Assembly: GCA_944363655.1 (NCBI GenBank)
Contig: CALVUU010000129.1
Span: 1 to 15,169, forward strand
Source: an uncultured Bacilli bacterium
Lineage (GTDB): Bacteria > Bacillota_I > Bacilli_A > RF39 > UBA660
Direction of reading: 5' to 3'
DNA: 15,169 nt
The notes under the pieces were generated by a model. That model did no database searches. It saw only the letters and a list, made by a program, of their open reading frames with translations, and was not told where the DNA came from. Each line of letters opens with the position of its first letter. Position 1 is the first letter of the stretch. The position numbers and the translations under genes were made by a program. Positions 1-7,683 of the stretch are shown one piece after another.

Positions 1-416
1 TCTTTCTTATAACCTAAATCATTATAAACAAATTCCATACAAGTATTTGCCCACTTCATTAAATCTTCATTACTCATATTTTCAAAAAATTTAGGTGAAG
101 CAGTAAATAATAATTCATCTGCTACACAATTTCTTGATTGATTAAGCATTTGCGTATAACTTCTTTGTCTTTCTTTTCTTTCAGTTTTTTGTTTTTCATT
201 ATGTTGTTTCTCGTATTCTTTTGTTATCTCTTTAAATCTTTTAACATATTTATAATTTAATGGCACTAATTCTAAATTTTTATAACTATCTTCAATTCTT
301 ATATCAGGATTAGAATTATATGCTTTCTTTTCTCTTTGATTATGAGAACCAATTTGTGCTAAATCATATGTAGTCATAATAGGTTCACTTCTAAATATTG
401 CATAATTTAAATTCAT
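1..416 (-). CDS. MobV-family (Pre/Mob) relaxase, N-terminal part, runs off the left edge
   Basis: An open frame reads leftwards from ATG at 414-416 to the window edge without a stop (about 138 codons). It begins MNLNYAIFRSEPIMTTYDLA, followed by IGSHNQREKKAYNSNPDI and then LVPLNYK. This matches the start of the plasmid recombination/mobilization (Pre/MobM) family: a short strand-forming N-terminus, a His-Asn-Gln-Arg-Glu segment and an Asn-Pro-Asp-Ile segment. The family nicks one strand at oriT and carries it in conjugal transfer, using a conjugation apparatus supplied by another element. A Shine-Dalgarno AGGAG lies 9 nt before the ATG. The later histidine-rich metal site would lie outside the window, so catalytic completeness cannot be judged. 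Family assignment comes from recalled motifs. Confidence 0.75.
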   Translation of the reverse strand, partial: MNLNYAIFRSEPIMTTYDLAQIGSHNQREKKAYNSNPDIRIEDSYKNLELVPLNYKYVKRFKEITKEYEKQHNEKQKTERKERQRSYTQMLNQSRNCVADELLFTASPKFFENMSNEDLMKWANTCMEFVYNDLGYKK

Positions 417-450
417 TTATCGGGTCTCCTCTCTTTTTTACAAAATAAAA

Positions 451-484
451 AGAATATGCTTTTAACATATTCTAGTGTTTATAA
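451..484 (+). other. Candidate MobV-type origin of transfer (oriT)
   Basis: Just upstream of the relaxase start there is a perfect 8-bp inverted repeat, AGAATATG (451-458) and CATATTCT (466-473), with a 7-nt loop. It is followed directly by TAGTGTTTA (473-481). The pMV158 oriT recognised by MobM likewise has a hairpin next to TAGTGTG/TTA, where the nick occurs. The match is one base short, and the motif points away from the relaxase gene, which may differ from pMV158. An alternative reading is a simple hairpin in the mob leader. Confidence 0.35.
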
Positions 485-522
485 GATACTAATTAAATTG
501 ATATAACCTCAAACTTACTTAT

Positions 523-831
523 TTAAAAAAGTTGTGTACTTTTGTGTGTCATAACATATAACCCATCTTTGTTTTTTAATATTATTTGTTCATGATTGTT
601 AGTTTGGTTAACTAAAACCACTTTATAAAAATCGTCTTTTAAAAAGTAAGTGTCAATACTATAGGTAAAAATTTCCTCACCACTACTTATTTCCATTGTT
701 CCATTTAACTTATATGATTTACTATTTTCCACGCTTTTAGTAAAATCACTAACAACATCTTCAAGTTTTTTTTCACCGCATCCTGTTAATAACAATAACA
801 TAACCGCAAATAAAGCAAAATACTTTTTCAT
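523..831 (-). pseudogene. YdcC/LolA-like lipoprotein, truncated by element insertion
   Basis: The frame starts at ATG 829-831 behind a strong AAGGGG Shine-Dalgarno and gives 102 residues. The N-terminus MKKYFALFAVMLLLLTGCGE is a signal peptide with lipobox LTGC, so the protein would be lipid-anchored on the outer face of the membrane. Residues 23-95 resemble Bacillus YdcC (LolA-like 'outer membrane lipoprotein carrier' fold), including YKLNGTME, YKVVLVNQTNNHEQIILKNK and DGLYVMT. In the family this continues as P-[SA]-L-N-K-S-F-[KR]-F for another ~230 residues; here it breaks off into HKSTQLF and stop, so the last seven codons (526-546) look like element sequence. Whether the short lipoprotein is still made is unknown. 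The function of YdcC-type proteins in Gram-positives is not well defined. Confidence 0.75.
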
Positions 832-877
832 TACCAAATCCCCTTTTCTAATTAAATATATTTTTAATATTTTAAAA

Positions 878-891
878 TATACATGTATAAT
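878..891. promoter_or_regulatory. Palindrome and -10 between the lipoprotein and DUF378 genes
   Basis: TATACATGTATA (878-889) is a perfect 12-bp palindrome in the divergent intergenic region. TATAAT at 886-891 on the plus strand is a plausible -10 for the DUF378 gene with a leader of about 35 nt, but no convincing -35 was seen. It may be no more than an AT-rich promoter region. Confidence 0.35.
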
Positions 892-933
892 ATCTAAAAA
901 ATTACTCACAATAGAAATAAAGGATGTGTGATA

Positions 934-1137
934 ATGGTAATTTTACAAAAAATAGCACTTGTTATTACAATAATTGGAGCTGTTAACTGGGGATTGATTG
1001 GTTTATTCGACTTCAACTTAGTAGCAACATTATTTGAGAGTGTAGAAATTATTGAAAAAATTATTTATATTTTAGTTGGTATCTGTGGACTTATCAACAT
1101 TGGAATTTTATTTATGAATCTTGAAGATGGAGATTAA
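934..1137 (+). CDS. DUF378 family small membrane protein
   Basis: This encodes a 67-residue protein with two hydrophobic segments, about residues 2-23 and 36-60, joined by FDFNLVATLFESVE. The motif GAVNWGLIGLF followed by IIYILVGICGL is the signature of DUF378, a family of small inner-membrane proteins of unknown function. The start is placed at ATG 934 rather than the in-frame GTG at 928, because AAAGGA at 919-924 gives 9 nt spacing to the ATG and only 3 nt to the GTG. The gene is alone on the plus strand, divergent from the truncated lipoprotein and convergent with cdaR, and ends in a shared terminator. The family assignment is firm; no function is claimed. Confidence 0.85.
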   Translation: MVILQKIALVITIIGAVNWGLIGLFDFNLVATLFESVEIIEKIIYILVGICGLINIGILFMNLEDGD

Positions 1138-1145
1138 TTCTACAG

Positions 1146-1178
1146 AAAAATCGTTACCGTAAATGGTAACGATTTTTT
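1146..1178. terminator. Bidirectional terminator between DUF378 gene and cdaR
   Basis: A 13-bp perfect stem (1146-1158 with 1165-1177) has a GTAAAT loop; GGTAACG is followed by a T run, and an A run precedes the left arm. It can therefore serve both the plus-strand DUF378 gene and the minus-strand cdaR, whose stop is at 1181. Confidence 0.9.
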
Positions 1179-1180
1179 AG

Positions 1181-2536
1181 TTAATTTTCAGTAATGCGAA
1201 TCTGTACGGTTGTTGAAACTATATACGTTAATAATGGATTATTATTATCTATTTTTACTTCTACTTCATAGTCTCCAGCACCATAACCACTTAAATCAAT
1301 ATAGGCATTTATTGTTTCGTTTTCAATGTTTTCCAATACAGATGCCACGCCTTTAACTTGAACTGTTATTTCTTCGCCATTTAAAATATTAACTCTTAAT
1401 CCATCCGCTAGATTAACTTGTTTTATATCGTTGCTAATATCAATTGTTTTTTGTTGTTCTTCTCCGAATGTTGCAGTTATTTCAACCGCTTCTGCACTCA
1501 TTTCTCGAACACCATTTGGTTTTCTGATGTTAACATCATATGTCCAAGTACTTTCATTTCCTCGACCATCAACATTAATTGTAACTGGTACACTTTCAAT
1601 ATTATCTATTTCTTCTTTGTCACCATAAATAGTAATTGAATAATTAGTATTATTATTTATTAATATTGAAGCAATAGCTTTTCCTGTTACTAATTCACCA
1701 GTAGTTTCAACAGAAATTGGAACAGTTCGTGAGTAACTTTCAAGAACTAATGTTGCACTAATTGATTCTGGAACAATTTCGATATTATCTAATCGGTTAC
1801 CATGTGAATCATATGCGGCTAGTTCGATATTGTCAACATCATACGTACCTGCTTCAGTAAAGCTTTGTTGTTCTAGGTCAATTAGGGCTTTCACTGATGC
1901 TATTTGGACTAGATTATCACTTCCCCCCTTGACAACTACTTCTGATTTATCTAAACTTACTGATTCAACACTTAATCGACTGTCTAAGGCATCAACATTT
2001 AATAAATCGTATGAGATAGACATAACTTGACTTTCTTTGTTTTTTATTGTTACTTGTACATATTCTGGAGATAATTGATAACTTAGGCTATCAATCGATT
2101 TAGAATAGGTAAAATATACTTTATATGGGGTATCACTCGGAGTATAATCAGATAAATCTAATATGACTTCATATTCTCCTAGTTGTTTTGCTAAATAAAT
2201 ATCACTTTTTCGCCCGGTAATAGTTATATCGACAGTTTCAGGAACGCCTTCAACAACATACGCTTCCTCATTATATTTAACAACTACTGGGACATTTGTA
2301 ATTACTTCGGCTTCGGTTTCTACTAAAGATATAACTTTAGAATCGATTAGTAAAAATAAAACTACAGCAATTATAAGTGATAAATATATTAAAAAGTGTG
2401 GTCTATTTAATATTTTATCTAATTTACCTTGATTCTTTTTAAACTTCTTAGATAAATAATAAACTGCTCTACTTATGGGAACAACTATAAATTTATCGAT
2501 GAAGTTATAGATTTTTTTGAAAAACTTAGTTATCAT
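1181..2536 (-). CDS. cdaR: YbbR-domain protein, CdaA regulator CdaR
   Basis: The product is a 451-residue protein with a cytoplasmic N-terminus, one membrane segment at about residues 48-64, and a long extracellular part made of about four YbbR-type repeats (roughly 80-165, 180-265, 275-355 and 375-448). Repeats show the pattern 'V.[IV].G....[IL].....V.A.[ID]DLS', for example at EVILDLSDYTP and AYIDLSGYGAGDYEV. CdaR-type proteins bind and modulate the diadenylate cyclase CdaA in the membrane. The ATG overlaps the cdaA stop codon by 4 nt (ATGA), implying translational coupling. In Bacillus the third gene of the operon is glmM; here a terminator follows cdaR and no glmM is in the window. The assignment is supported by the fold pattern and by adjacency to cdaA. 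Confidence 0.88.
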   Translation of the reverse strand: MITKFFKKIYNFIDKFIVVPISRAVYYLSKKFKKNQGKLDKILNRPHFLIYLSLIIAVVLFLLIDSKVISLVETEAEVITNVPVVVKYNEEAYVVEGVPETVDITITGRKSDIYLAKQLGEYEVILDLSDYTPSDTPYKVYFTYSKSIDSLSYQLSPEYVQVTIKNKESQVMSISYDLLNVDALDSRLSVESVSLDKSEVVVKGGSDNLVQIASVKALIDLEQQSFTEAGTYDVDNIELAAYDSHGNRLDNIEIVPESISATLVLESYSRTVPISVETTGELVTGKAIASILINNNTNYSITIYGDKEEIDNIESVPVTINVDGRGNESTWTYDVNIRKPNGVREMSAEAVEITATFGEEQQKTIDISNDIKQVNLADGLRVNILNGEEITVQVKGVASVLENIENETINAYIDLSGYGAGDYEVEVKIDNNNPLLTYIVSTTVQIRITEN

Positions 2537-3345
2537 TCTTCTTCACCATCGCTTTCATCTGCTTCAAAGAAGACTTCCATCTTAGGTTTTAATTCATCTA
2601 TTAACATCATTCGGAATTGATCGGGTTCTAAGTTATAATGTAAATGACTATCAACTGCTATACTTAAACGTCCAGTTTCTTCCGATACAATTAAAGCAAT
2701 AGCATCACTCTCTTCTGCAATACCTAAACCTGCTCTATGTCTAGTACCTAACCTTTTAGAAATATCGGGATTCATACTAGTTTTAAATACAGCACCTGCA
2801 CAAGTAATTCGGTCTCCTTGAATAATTACACCACCATCGTGAAGTGGAGAATTAGGGAAAAATATTGTTTCCAATAAAGAATCACTTAAATCAGCATAAA
2901 CTTTAGTAGCATTTCGGATATATTCTTCCAAAGATATTTCTCTTTCAATAACAATTAGGGCTCCGATGCGGTTTTTTCTTAAGTATTCAACTGCACGCAT
3001 TATTTCATAAACAACTTTTTCTCGTTCATCAACTGTAAGGATTTTATGTCGTCCTAAAAGTTGGGTACGTCCTAAAGATTCTAAAACACTTCTTATCTCT
3101 GGTTGGAAAATTACAATAATTGCTAGAGGTCCCCATTGAATGGCATATTCCAAAATGACTCCAACTGTATATAAATTAAGCCAATCACTTAATAGTTTTA
3201 CTAAAAGTATTACTATTACTCCTTTAACGATTAACACCATTTTAATATTATTTTTTACATTTTTTAAAATATAGTAGAAAGCTATCCACACAAAACATAT
3301 ATCTAATATTTTGGTGAATATATCCCATACTACTGACAAATTCAT
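2533..3345 (-). CDS. cdaA: Diadenylate cyclase CdaA (DisA_N/DAC domain)
   Basis: This enzyme condenses two ATP into cyclic di-AMP at the membrane. The 270-residue protein has three hydrophobic segments in residues 12-80 (about 12-28, 36-53 and 60-80), a coiled linker, then the DAC domain (about 100-240). The catalytic LHDGG motif is at 168-172 and the second active-site motif GTRHRAG at 200-206, followed by IVSEETG. Most members read LHDGA, so Gly replaces Ala at 172; the catalytic Asp170 is kept. Residues 264-270 form an acidic tail. The gene starts a two-gene operon with cdaR and has its own extended -10 promoter. Length and architecture match CdaA rather than the soluble DisA. Confidence 0.95.
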   Translation of the reverse strand: MNLSVVWDIFTKILDICFVWIAFYYILKNVKNNIKMVLIVKGVIVILLVKLLSDWLNLYTVGVILEYAIQWGPLAIIVIFQPEIRSVLESLGRTQLLGRHKILTVDEREKVVYEIMRAVEYLRKNRIGALIVIEREISLEEYIRNATKVYADLSDSLLETIFFPNSPLHDGGVIIQGDRITCAGAVFKTSMNPDISKRLGTRHRAGLGIAEESDAIALIVSEETGRLSIAVDSHLHYNLEPDQFRMMLIDELKPKMEVFFEADESDGEEE

Positions 3346-3376
3346 TTAAACACCGTCCTTATAATACTGCTTAATC

Positions 3377-3385
3377 ATTATACCA
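3377..3385 (-). promoter_or_regulatory. Extended -10 promoter of cdaA-cdaR
   Basis: On the minus strand TGGTATAAT is an extended -10 (TGN-TATAAT) located between the preceding terminator and the cdaA ATG. The -35 region at 17-nt spacing is T-rich and weak (TTTTTA). A Shine-Dalgarno AAGGA lies 10 nt before the start. Confidence 0.65.
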
Positions 3386-3400
3386 AAATTTTATGAAAAT

Positions 3401-3420
3401 AAAAAGTCCTAAACGGACTT
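3401..3420 (-). terminator. Terminator after the 86-aa membrane protein gene
   Basis: On the minus strand AAGTCC-GTTTA-GGACTT is followed by a T run (hairpin 3404-3420, tail from 3401). The hairpin overlaps the stop codon at 3419. It ends the rnr operon before the cdaA promoter. The six-bp stem is short, so read-through into cdaA is possible. Confidence 0.7.
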
Positions 3421-3679
3421 ACTGTGGCATGTTATTTTGATTATTGTTAGTAATTACATTTTTATTTAAGGCTTCAGATAAAGATACATTACTACTTATA
3501 CTTTTTAAATTTTCAATATTTATTTGCTCAGCATCATTTTTGTCTGAGGCAATTTTAAATGGTGATGGCTTGCGACGTTTTCTTTCAACGAAGTATCCTA
3601 TTAAAGCAAAAAATAATATTAAAGTTATAACTATTAACAATATATACCAATCTGATATAAAATTTAAAAATGTAGTCAT
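3419..3679 (-). CDS. Small single-pass membrane protein, unknown function
   Basis: The product has 86 residues. One hydrophobic helix (about 11-29, WYILLIVITLILFFALIGYF) is followed by VERKRRK, so the basic tail should lie in the cytoplasm by the positive-inside rule, with about ten residues outside. The remainder (about 38-86) is polar, low in complexity towards the end, and rich in Asn and Gln. A strong GGGAGG Shine-Dalgarno precedes the ATG. The gene follows the DUF3048 gene by 11 nt and closes the operon. I do not recognise the family. The size and context suggest a membrane accessory protein, but nothing in the sequence fixes a role. Confidence 0.7.
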   Translation of the reverse strand: MTTFLNFISDWYILLIVITLILFFALIGYFVERKRRKPSPFKIASDKNDAEQINIENLKSISSNVSLSEALNKNVITNNNQNNMPQ

Positions 3680-3690
3680 AATTTTCCTCC

Positions 3691-4758
3691 CTAAGATATT
3701 TCTAATTTTTGACCTGCGGGTTGTATTTGAATAAATGTATTTCCATCATTAACTAATAATTCTTCGCCATTTTCATAATAATACTTTGTTTGAGAAGAAC
3801 GACTTGTTTTTTCCCAAGTTATAGGTATAGCATAACCTCCACTAATGAAATAACCTGTACCTTTTCCAAGATTTTCAAGTTCTTGTCTGCCTTTATTTTC
3901 ACCATCATTTAAAGTATAATTATCAACTTGATAAGTAATTATATTTTTAAATGTATATTGTTCTTTTGTAACATAATCTGTATGTTTATCACCATTAACA
4001 AACCTTTTATATACTTTGTTTGTACTATCATATTCATAATTAGATGTTATTGTTCCTGAATATTTTATACTAACATTTTCAGCAGGTATAGCATTATCTA
4101 TGCTAGACATATCTATTTCATCAACACTATAATTTAATAATAAATCATTTTTTCTTTCTGTTCTTTTGCTACCTAAACCATTTTCTAATTTTTCGATGCT
4201 TGTAAATAAGCGATGTTCACTCGATACTTTTAAACTGGTATCTCGCCATCCAGTTTTATTTTCGGTTACTTCAATACGATCTACTCCTAAAGCGGTAAAG
4301 TCTCTAGCTGCCTGAGGGCTTTGACCATGGTGAACATATATTGCATCATTTTCTAGGGCATAATCTAAAAAATAATGACGAGCACTACGAATTGAACCAA
4401 TTCTTTCAGTATCTTGGTCTAAAAATAGCGCCATATATCTAGTAATTCCTCCTTCAACGATTATTTCATAAATTATATAAGCATCTTGTAAACCACTTTG
4501 GTATGGACGAGCAACATTTATATTATTAATCATTACAGCATAGGGTCTACTAGTAGATAATTCATCAACAATTTGTAGCTTTTTGGCTTCTTCAACTGGA
4601 GTAGGTAATTTATCATTATTTACCGTATTATTATCTTCTTTATTGGCAAAAATAACACAAGTAATTACTATGACAATGGCTATTAATAAAAGAAGAGCCC
4701 CAATTATAAGAATCTTTTTGTTCTTTGTGCCTAATCTTATTTTTTTTGACTTCGTCAT
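3691..4758 (-). CDS. DUF3048 (YerB-like) membrane-anchored extracellular protein
   Basis: The product has 355 residues. A basic N-terminus (KKIRLGTKNKK) and a membrane helix (about 15-38) are followed by an extracellular part. Residues about 65-200 carry the DUF3048 N-terminal domain signature: RPYAVMINN, ARPYQSGLQDAYIIYE, EGGITRYMALF and IGSIRSARHYF. Residues about 235-350 match the C-terminal domain (ending in the GYFISGGYAIPITWEK and NGNTFIQIQP type pattern). Bacillus YerB is a lipoprotein; here the Cys in the membrane segment (VITCVIF) is not a lipobox, so a signal anchor is more likely. The exact role of the family is not settled. The gene follows smpB with a 1-nt gap, so it is co-transcribed with rnr-smpB. 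Confidence 0.85.
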   Translation of the reverse strand: MTKSKKIRLGTKNKKILIIGALLLLIAIVIVITCVIFANKEDNNTVNNDKLPTPVEEAKKLQIVDELSTSRPYAVMINNINVARPYQSGLQDAYIIYEIIVEGGITRYMALFLDQDTERIGSIRSARHYFLDYALENDAIYVHHGQSPQAARDFTALGVDRIEVTENKTGWRDTSLKVSSEHRLFTSIEKLENGLGSKRTERKNDLLLNYSVDEIDMSSIDNAIPAENVSIKYSGTITSNYEYDSTNKVYKRFVNGDKHTDYVTKEQYTFKNIITYQVDNYTLNDGENKGRQELENLGKGTGYFISGGYAIPITWEKTSRSSQTKYYYENGEELLVNDGNTFIQIQPAGQKLEIS

Positions 4759-4759
4759 A

Positions 4760-5185
4760 CTACCTCCGACGATCCATTCTTTCTAGATCTCTTTTTTTTA
4801 TACTTTCTCGTTTATCATATATTTTTTTTCCTCTTGCAATACCAATCAACAATTTAGCTTTACCATTTTTAATATATATTTTTAAAGGAATTATGGAAAT
4901 TCCTTCTTTTTTGACTTTCTCAAGTAATTTTTTTATTTCTTTTTTGTGTAAAAGAAGTTTTCTTTCTCTACTTGGGTCATGATTGAATATGCTACTGGTT
5001 TCATGTTTTTCAATAATCATATTAATAATATATGCTTCATTATTTTTAATACGTATGTAAGCATCACTTATATTTACTCTACCAGCACGAATTGATTTTA
5101 TCTCAGTCCCGACTAGAACGATTCCTGCTTCTAATTCGTCTTCAATATAATAATTAAAATAAGCTTTTTTATTTTTTATCTCCAT
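4760..5185 (-). CDS. smpB: SsrA-binding protein SmpB
   Basis: SmpB binds tmRNA and brings it to stalled ribosomes for trans-translation. The 141-residue protein is slightly short for the family but complete. It shows the OB-fold core motifs AYFNYYIEDELEAGIVL, GTEIKSIRAG and SDAYIRI, then HDPSRERKLLLHKKEI, and the basic tail with GKKIYDKRESIKKRDLER that folds in the mRNA channel. The ATG at 5183-5185 directly abuts the rnr stop at 5186, and the DUF3048 gene follows after 1 nt. The rnr-smpB pairing is common in Firmicutes and fits their joint work on stalled ribosomes and defective mRNAs. I could not see the tmRNA gene (ssrA) in this window. Confidence 0.97.
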   Translation of the reverse strand: MEIKNKKAYFNYYIEDELEAGIVLVGTEIKSIRAGRVNISDAYIRIKNNEAYIINMIIEKHETSSIFNHDPSRERKLLLHKKEIKKLLEKVKKEGISIIPLKIYIKNGKAKLLIGIARGKKIYDKRESIKKRDLERMDRRR

Positions 5186-7276
5186 TTAATCCCCCACTAA
5201 TTCAAAATCAACGGTACTATTTTCTTTACTGGCTGCGGTAACAACAATTGTTACTTCATCACCAATACGATATTTTTTGCCACCATCTTCCCTTACAAGT
5301 GACAATATTTCCGGAATATATTCATAGTAACCATCAAGAGTACTTATATGTACTAAACCTTGAATTAAATTTTCAAGTTCAACAAATAAGCCAAAATTAG
5401 TTACGCCACTAATAATTCCTGGATATTGTTCGCCGATATGATTTTCCATATATTCAGCCATTTTCATAGAAAGTACATCTCGTTCAGCCTCAGTTGCTGC
5501 AACTTCTCTTTCACTAGAATTAGTTGCAACGTCTATTAAGTATTTTTGGTTAAAATTAATCGTTTCTAAATCGATTCTTTGTTCAAATAAATATGTTCTT
5601 AAAAGACGATGAACTGTTAGGTCAGGGAATCTTCTAATTGGACTTGTAAAGTGTGTATAGTTTTTTAAAGCAAGACCAAAGTGACCAATATTATTAGTAC
5701 TATATACGGCTTTTTTCATACTGCGAAGAAGCATATCTGAAAGAATTGTAAATTCTTTTTTATCTTTTAGTTCTACTAATATTTGTTGCATAGTCATAGG
5801 AGTTAATTTACTCATATTAGTATGTATTTGATACCCCATTTGTTTAATTAAATTTTTAAAATCTTCAATTTTTTCACTACTGGGAATGTCATGAACACGG
5901 TAGATAAATGGTAAATCCATATTGTTAATATGAGTTGCTACTGTTTCATTGGCAGCAATCATAAAGTCTTCGATTAAGTTTTCACCATCCCCGCGCGTTC
6001 TTTTAACAACATCTATGGCTTTTCCCGTTTCATCTTGAATTATCTTGGCTTCATCTAAACCAAAATCGATATATCCACGAGATATTTTTTCCGCACGTAA
6101 TATTTTGGCAAGTTCATTCATTTCTCTTAACTTTTCGGCATATGGTTCATATCCTGCTGGGATAGTGTCTTCCATCAAAATTTTATTAACATTTTTGTAA
6201 GTCATTTGTTTATTTGACTTAATATATGAAGGGAATATATCATAATCTATTACTTTTCCTTTGGAATTAATAGTCATTACACAACTTATCGTAAGTCTTA
6301 TAACCTCAGGATTTAATGAACAAATACCATTAGATAATTGATGAGGTATCATAGGTATTACCGTATCTGCTAGATAACTGGAAGTTCCTCTAGCATAGGC
6401 ACTTTCATAAAGGGCAGTTCCAACACGGACATAATATGAAACGTCAGCGATATGAACTCCTAAAATGTAATTATCATTACTTTTTTCAAGACTAATAGCA
6501 TCGTCGATATCCTTAGTATCATCACCATCAATAGTAAAAATCATTTCCTTAGTTAAATCTCGACGCCCTTTTAATTCTTCGGTATTTACTTCATTTGGGA
6601 TAGTAACAAGTTCTTTTATAACGGAATCATTAAAATCCGCTTCAATACCATGTCTTAAAGCAATTGATAAAATATCAATACCAGGATCATTCTTATGACC
6701 TATTATTTTAGTAACTTTTCCCAAAAACAAACGAGTTCCAATCTCTTTAATTATGCTGACTACAACTTTATGACCTTCAACACATTGCTTTACACTTTCC
6801 TTAGTAAGTTTAACAACTATATTTAATTTATCATTATCTGGTTTAAATGTTAATTTATTTTTAATTTTAATCATTTCTCCAACAACATTTTTTATATCTC
6901 TTTTTAATATTTTAATAACGCGACCTTCCATTTTACCTTGGTATTTAACAAAGTCAACTTCAACAAAATCTCCATCAATAGCACCGTGTAAAAATTCACT
7001 TCTAATAAAAACATCCTCTTTACCTGCAATATCAACAAAGCCATTTCCGTTACGATTAATACTAATACGACCGCATTTTAAAGTTTTAGTATTTTCCATT
7101 AAAAGAAATTCATGCTTTTTTGATTCATGAATAATACCATCTTTTGTCATTTCTTCTAGAATACTTTCCAACTTTTCTATTTCTTCAACCGTTGTTAAGC
7201 CAAGTTTGTCATTAATTTCGTTAACACTTTTGGCTTTTGTTTCATCTTTTAATATTTCAATTATTTTTTCCTTCAT
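5186..7276 (-). CDS. rnr: Ribonuclease R
   Basis: This is a 3'-5' processive exoribonuclease of the RNase II/R family that degrades structured RNA. The 696-residue protein has an N-terminal winged helix (about 1-60), two cold-shock-like domains (about 66-200), the RNB catalytic domain (about 240-580) and an S1 domain (about 618-693, with GVTNFGLFVEL and GLVHIST). The active-site aspartates are visible in FTIDGDDTKDIDDA: Asp250, 256, 258 and 259, the equivalents of 201/207/209/210 in E. coli RNase II. The lysine-rich tail after S1 seen in many RNase R proteins is absent. A Shine-Dalgarno GAAGG precedes the ATG; the upstream pilin-like gene ends only 2 nt before it. Confidence 0.97.
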   Translation of the reverse strand: MKEKIIEILKDETKAKSVNEINDKLGLTTVEEIEKLESILEEMTKDGIIHESKKHEFLLMENTKTLKCGRISINRNGNGFVDIAGKEDVFIRSEFLHGAIDGDFVEVDFVKYQGKMEGRVIKILKRDIKNVVGEMIKIKNKLTFKPDNDKLNIVVKLTKESVKQCVEGHKVVVSIIKEIGTRLFLGKVTKIIGHKNDPGIDILSIALRHGIEADFNDSVIKELVTIPNEVNTEELKGRRDLTKEMIFTIDGDDTKDIDDAISLEKSNDNYILGVHIADVSYYVRVGTALYESAYARGTSSYLADTVIPMIPHQLSNGICSLNPEVIRLTISCVMTINSKGKVIDYDIFPSYIKSNKQMTYKNVNKILMEDTIPAGYEPYAEKLREMNELAKILRAEKISRGYIDFGLDEAKIIQDETGKAIDVVKRTRGDGENLIEDFMIAANETVATHINNMDLPFIYRVHDIPSSEKIEDFKNLIKQMGYQIHTNMSKLTPMTMQQILVELKDKKEFTILSDMLLRSMKKAVYSTNNIGHFGLALKNYTHFTSPIRRFPDLTVHRLLRTYLFEQRIDLETINFNQKYLIDVATNSSEREVAATEAERDVLSMKMAEYMENHIGEQYPGIISGVTNFGLFVELENLIQGLVHISTLDGYYEYIPEILSLVREDGGKKYRIGDEVTIVVTAASKENSTVDFELVGD

Positions 7277-7278
7277 TT

Positions 7279-7635
7279 CTAACCTTCTTTATAAGTACAA
7301 ATCATTTTGTCATCTTTAAAAGAGATTTGTATATAACTAGATGTATCTTCACTAATCTTGGTGTTAGTTTTAGGATCAATTAAATCTTCCGACAAATAAT
7401 CTCGAGTTATTAAAGTATTAAATCCAACTTTGCAAAGATTTTCATAAGCATTACAAATTGCTTCCGTAAAGTTTTCTTCACTTGCATACTTGCAAGCAGC
7501 TTGGGAAACTTCGTTTTCAAAATCACTTATTTCTTTAGCTTTTTGACCACCGAATATTAATACTATTACCAATAGTGTTACCAAGATTATTATTAAAACT
7601 AACAATATTATTAAAACCCGTTTTTTATTCTTCAT
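7279..7635 (-). CDS. Degenerate pilin-like membrane protein
   Basis: The product has 118 residues from ATG 7633-7635; a GTG at 7642-7644 is also in frame but more likely forms part of the GTGAT Shine-Dalgarno. A very hydrophobic helix (about 6-30) is followed by GGQKAKEISDFENEVSQAACKYA. The remainder, with conserved spacing ACKYA ... LITRDYLSEDLIDP ... ICTYKEG, lines up with the prepilin encoded just upstream (ACVYA ... LIQEGLLSSDLNNP ... TCLYEQ), so the two look like paralogues. This copy lacks the G-F-T-L-x-E cleavage motif, so it cannot be a standard substrate of prepilin peptidase. It lies 2 nt upstream of rnr and must share its transcript. Function unknown; possibly a membrane-fixed pilus assembly partner. 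Confidence 0.7.
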   Translation of the reverse strand: MKNKKRVLIILLVLIIILVTLLVIVLIFGGQKAKEISDFENEVSQAACKYASEENFTEAICNAYENLCKVGFNTLITRDYLSEDLIDPKTNTKISEDTSSYIQISFKDDKMICTYKEG

Positions 7636-7650
7636 TTTTATCACACTCTA

Positions 7651-7662
7651 AGTATAACATAT
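7651..7662 (-). promoter_or_regulatory. Possible extended -10 before the pilin-like/rnr operon
   Basis: On the minus strand ATGTTATACTTA contains TGT-TATACT, an extended -10 form, about 20 nt before the pilin-like start. No clear -35 was found in the A/T-rich gap. No terminator was seen between the prepilin gene and this point, so co-transcription from the prepilin is equally possible. Confidence 0.35.
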
Positions 7663-7683
7663 TTATTAAAAATTAAAAATATT

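Larger units (their letters stand above)
1..548. mobile_element. Right end of an integrated mobilizable element
   Basis: This stretch holds the 5' part of a MobV-type relaxase gene, a possible oriT and an A/T-rich tail, and it stops where the reading frame of a chromosomal lipoprotein gene loses its family sequence (about 540-549). The outer edge carries two tandem near-copies of an octamer, TTGTGTAC (532-539) and TTGTGTGT (542-549), which could be recombinase recognition repeats. The remainder of the element, including any integrase, lies to the left of the window. That it is an integrated mobilizable element or integrated plasmid is inferred from the relaxase plus the broken gene; the exact end cannot be fixed without the other junction or an empty site. 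Confidence 0.6.

Noticed and set aside
1418..2030. Plus-strand open frames opposite cdaR
   Set aside because: These are short shadow frames of the YbbR repeats, without Shine-Dalgarno sites or recognisable domains.
4640..4660. Lipobox cysteine in the DUF3048 protein
   Set aside because: The residues around the cysteine (VITCVIF) do not fit the L-[AS]-[GA]-C pattern, so it is described as a signal-anchored protein although Bacillus YerB is a lipoprotein.
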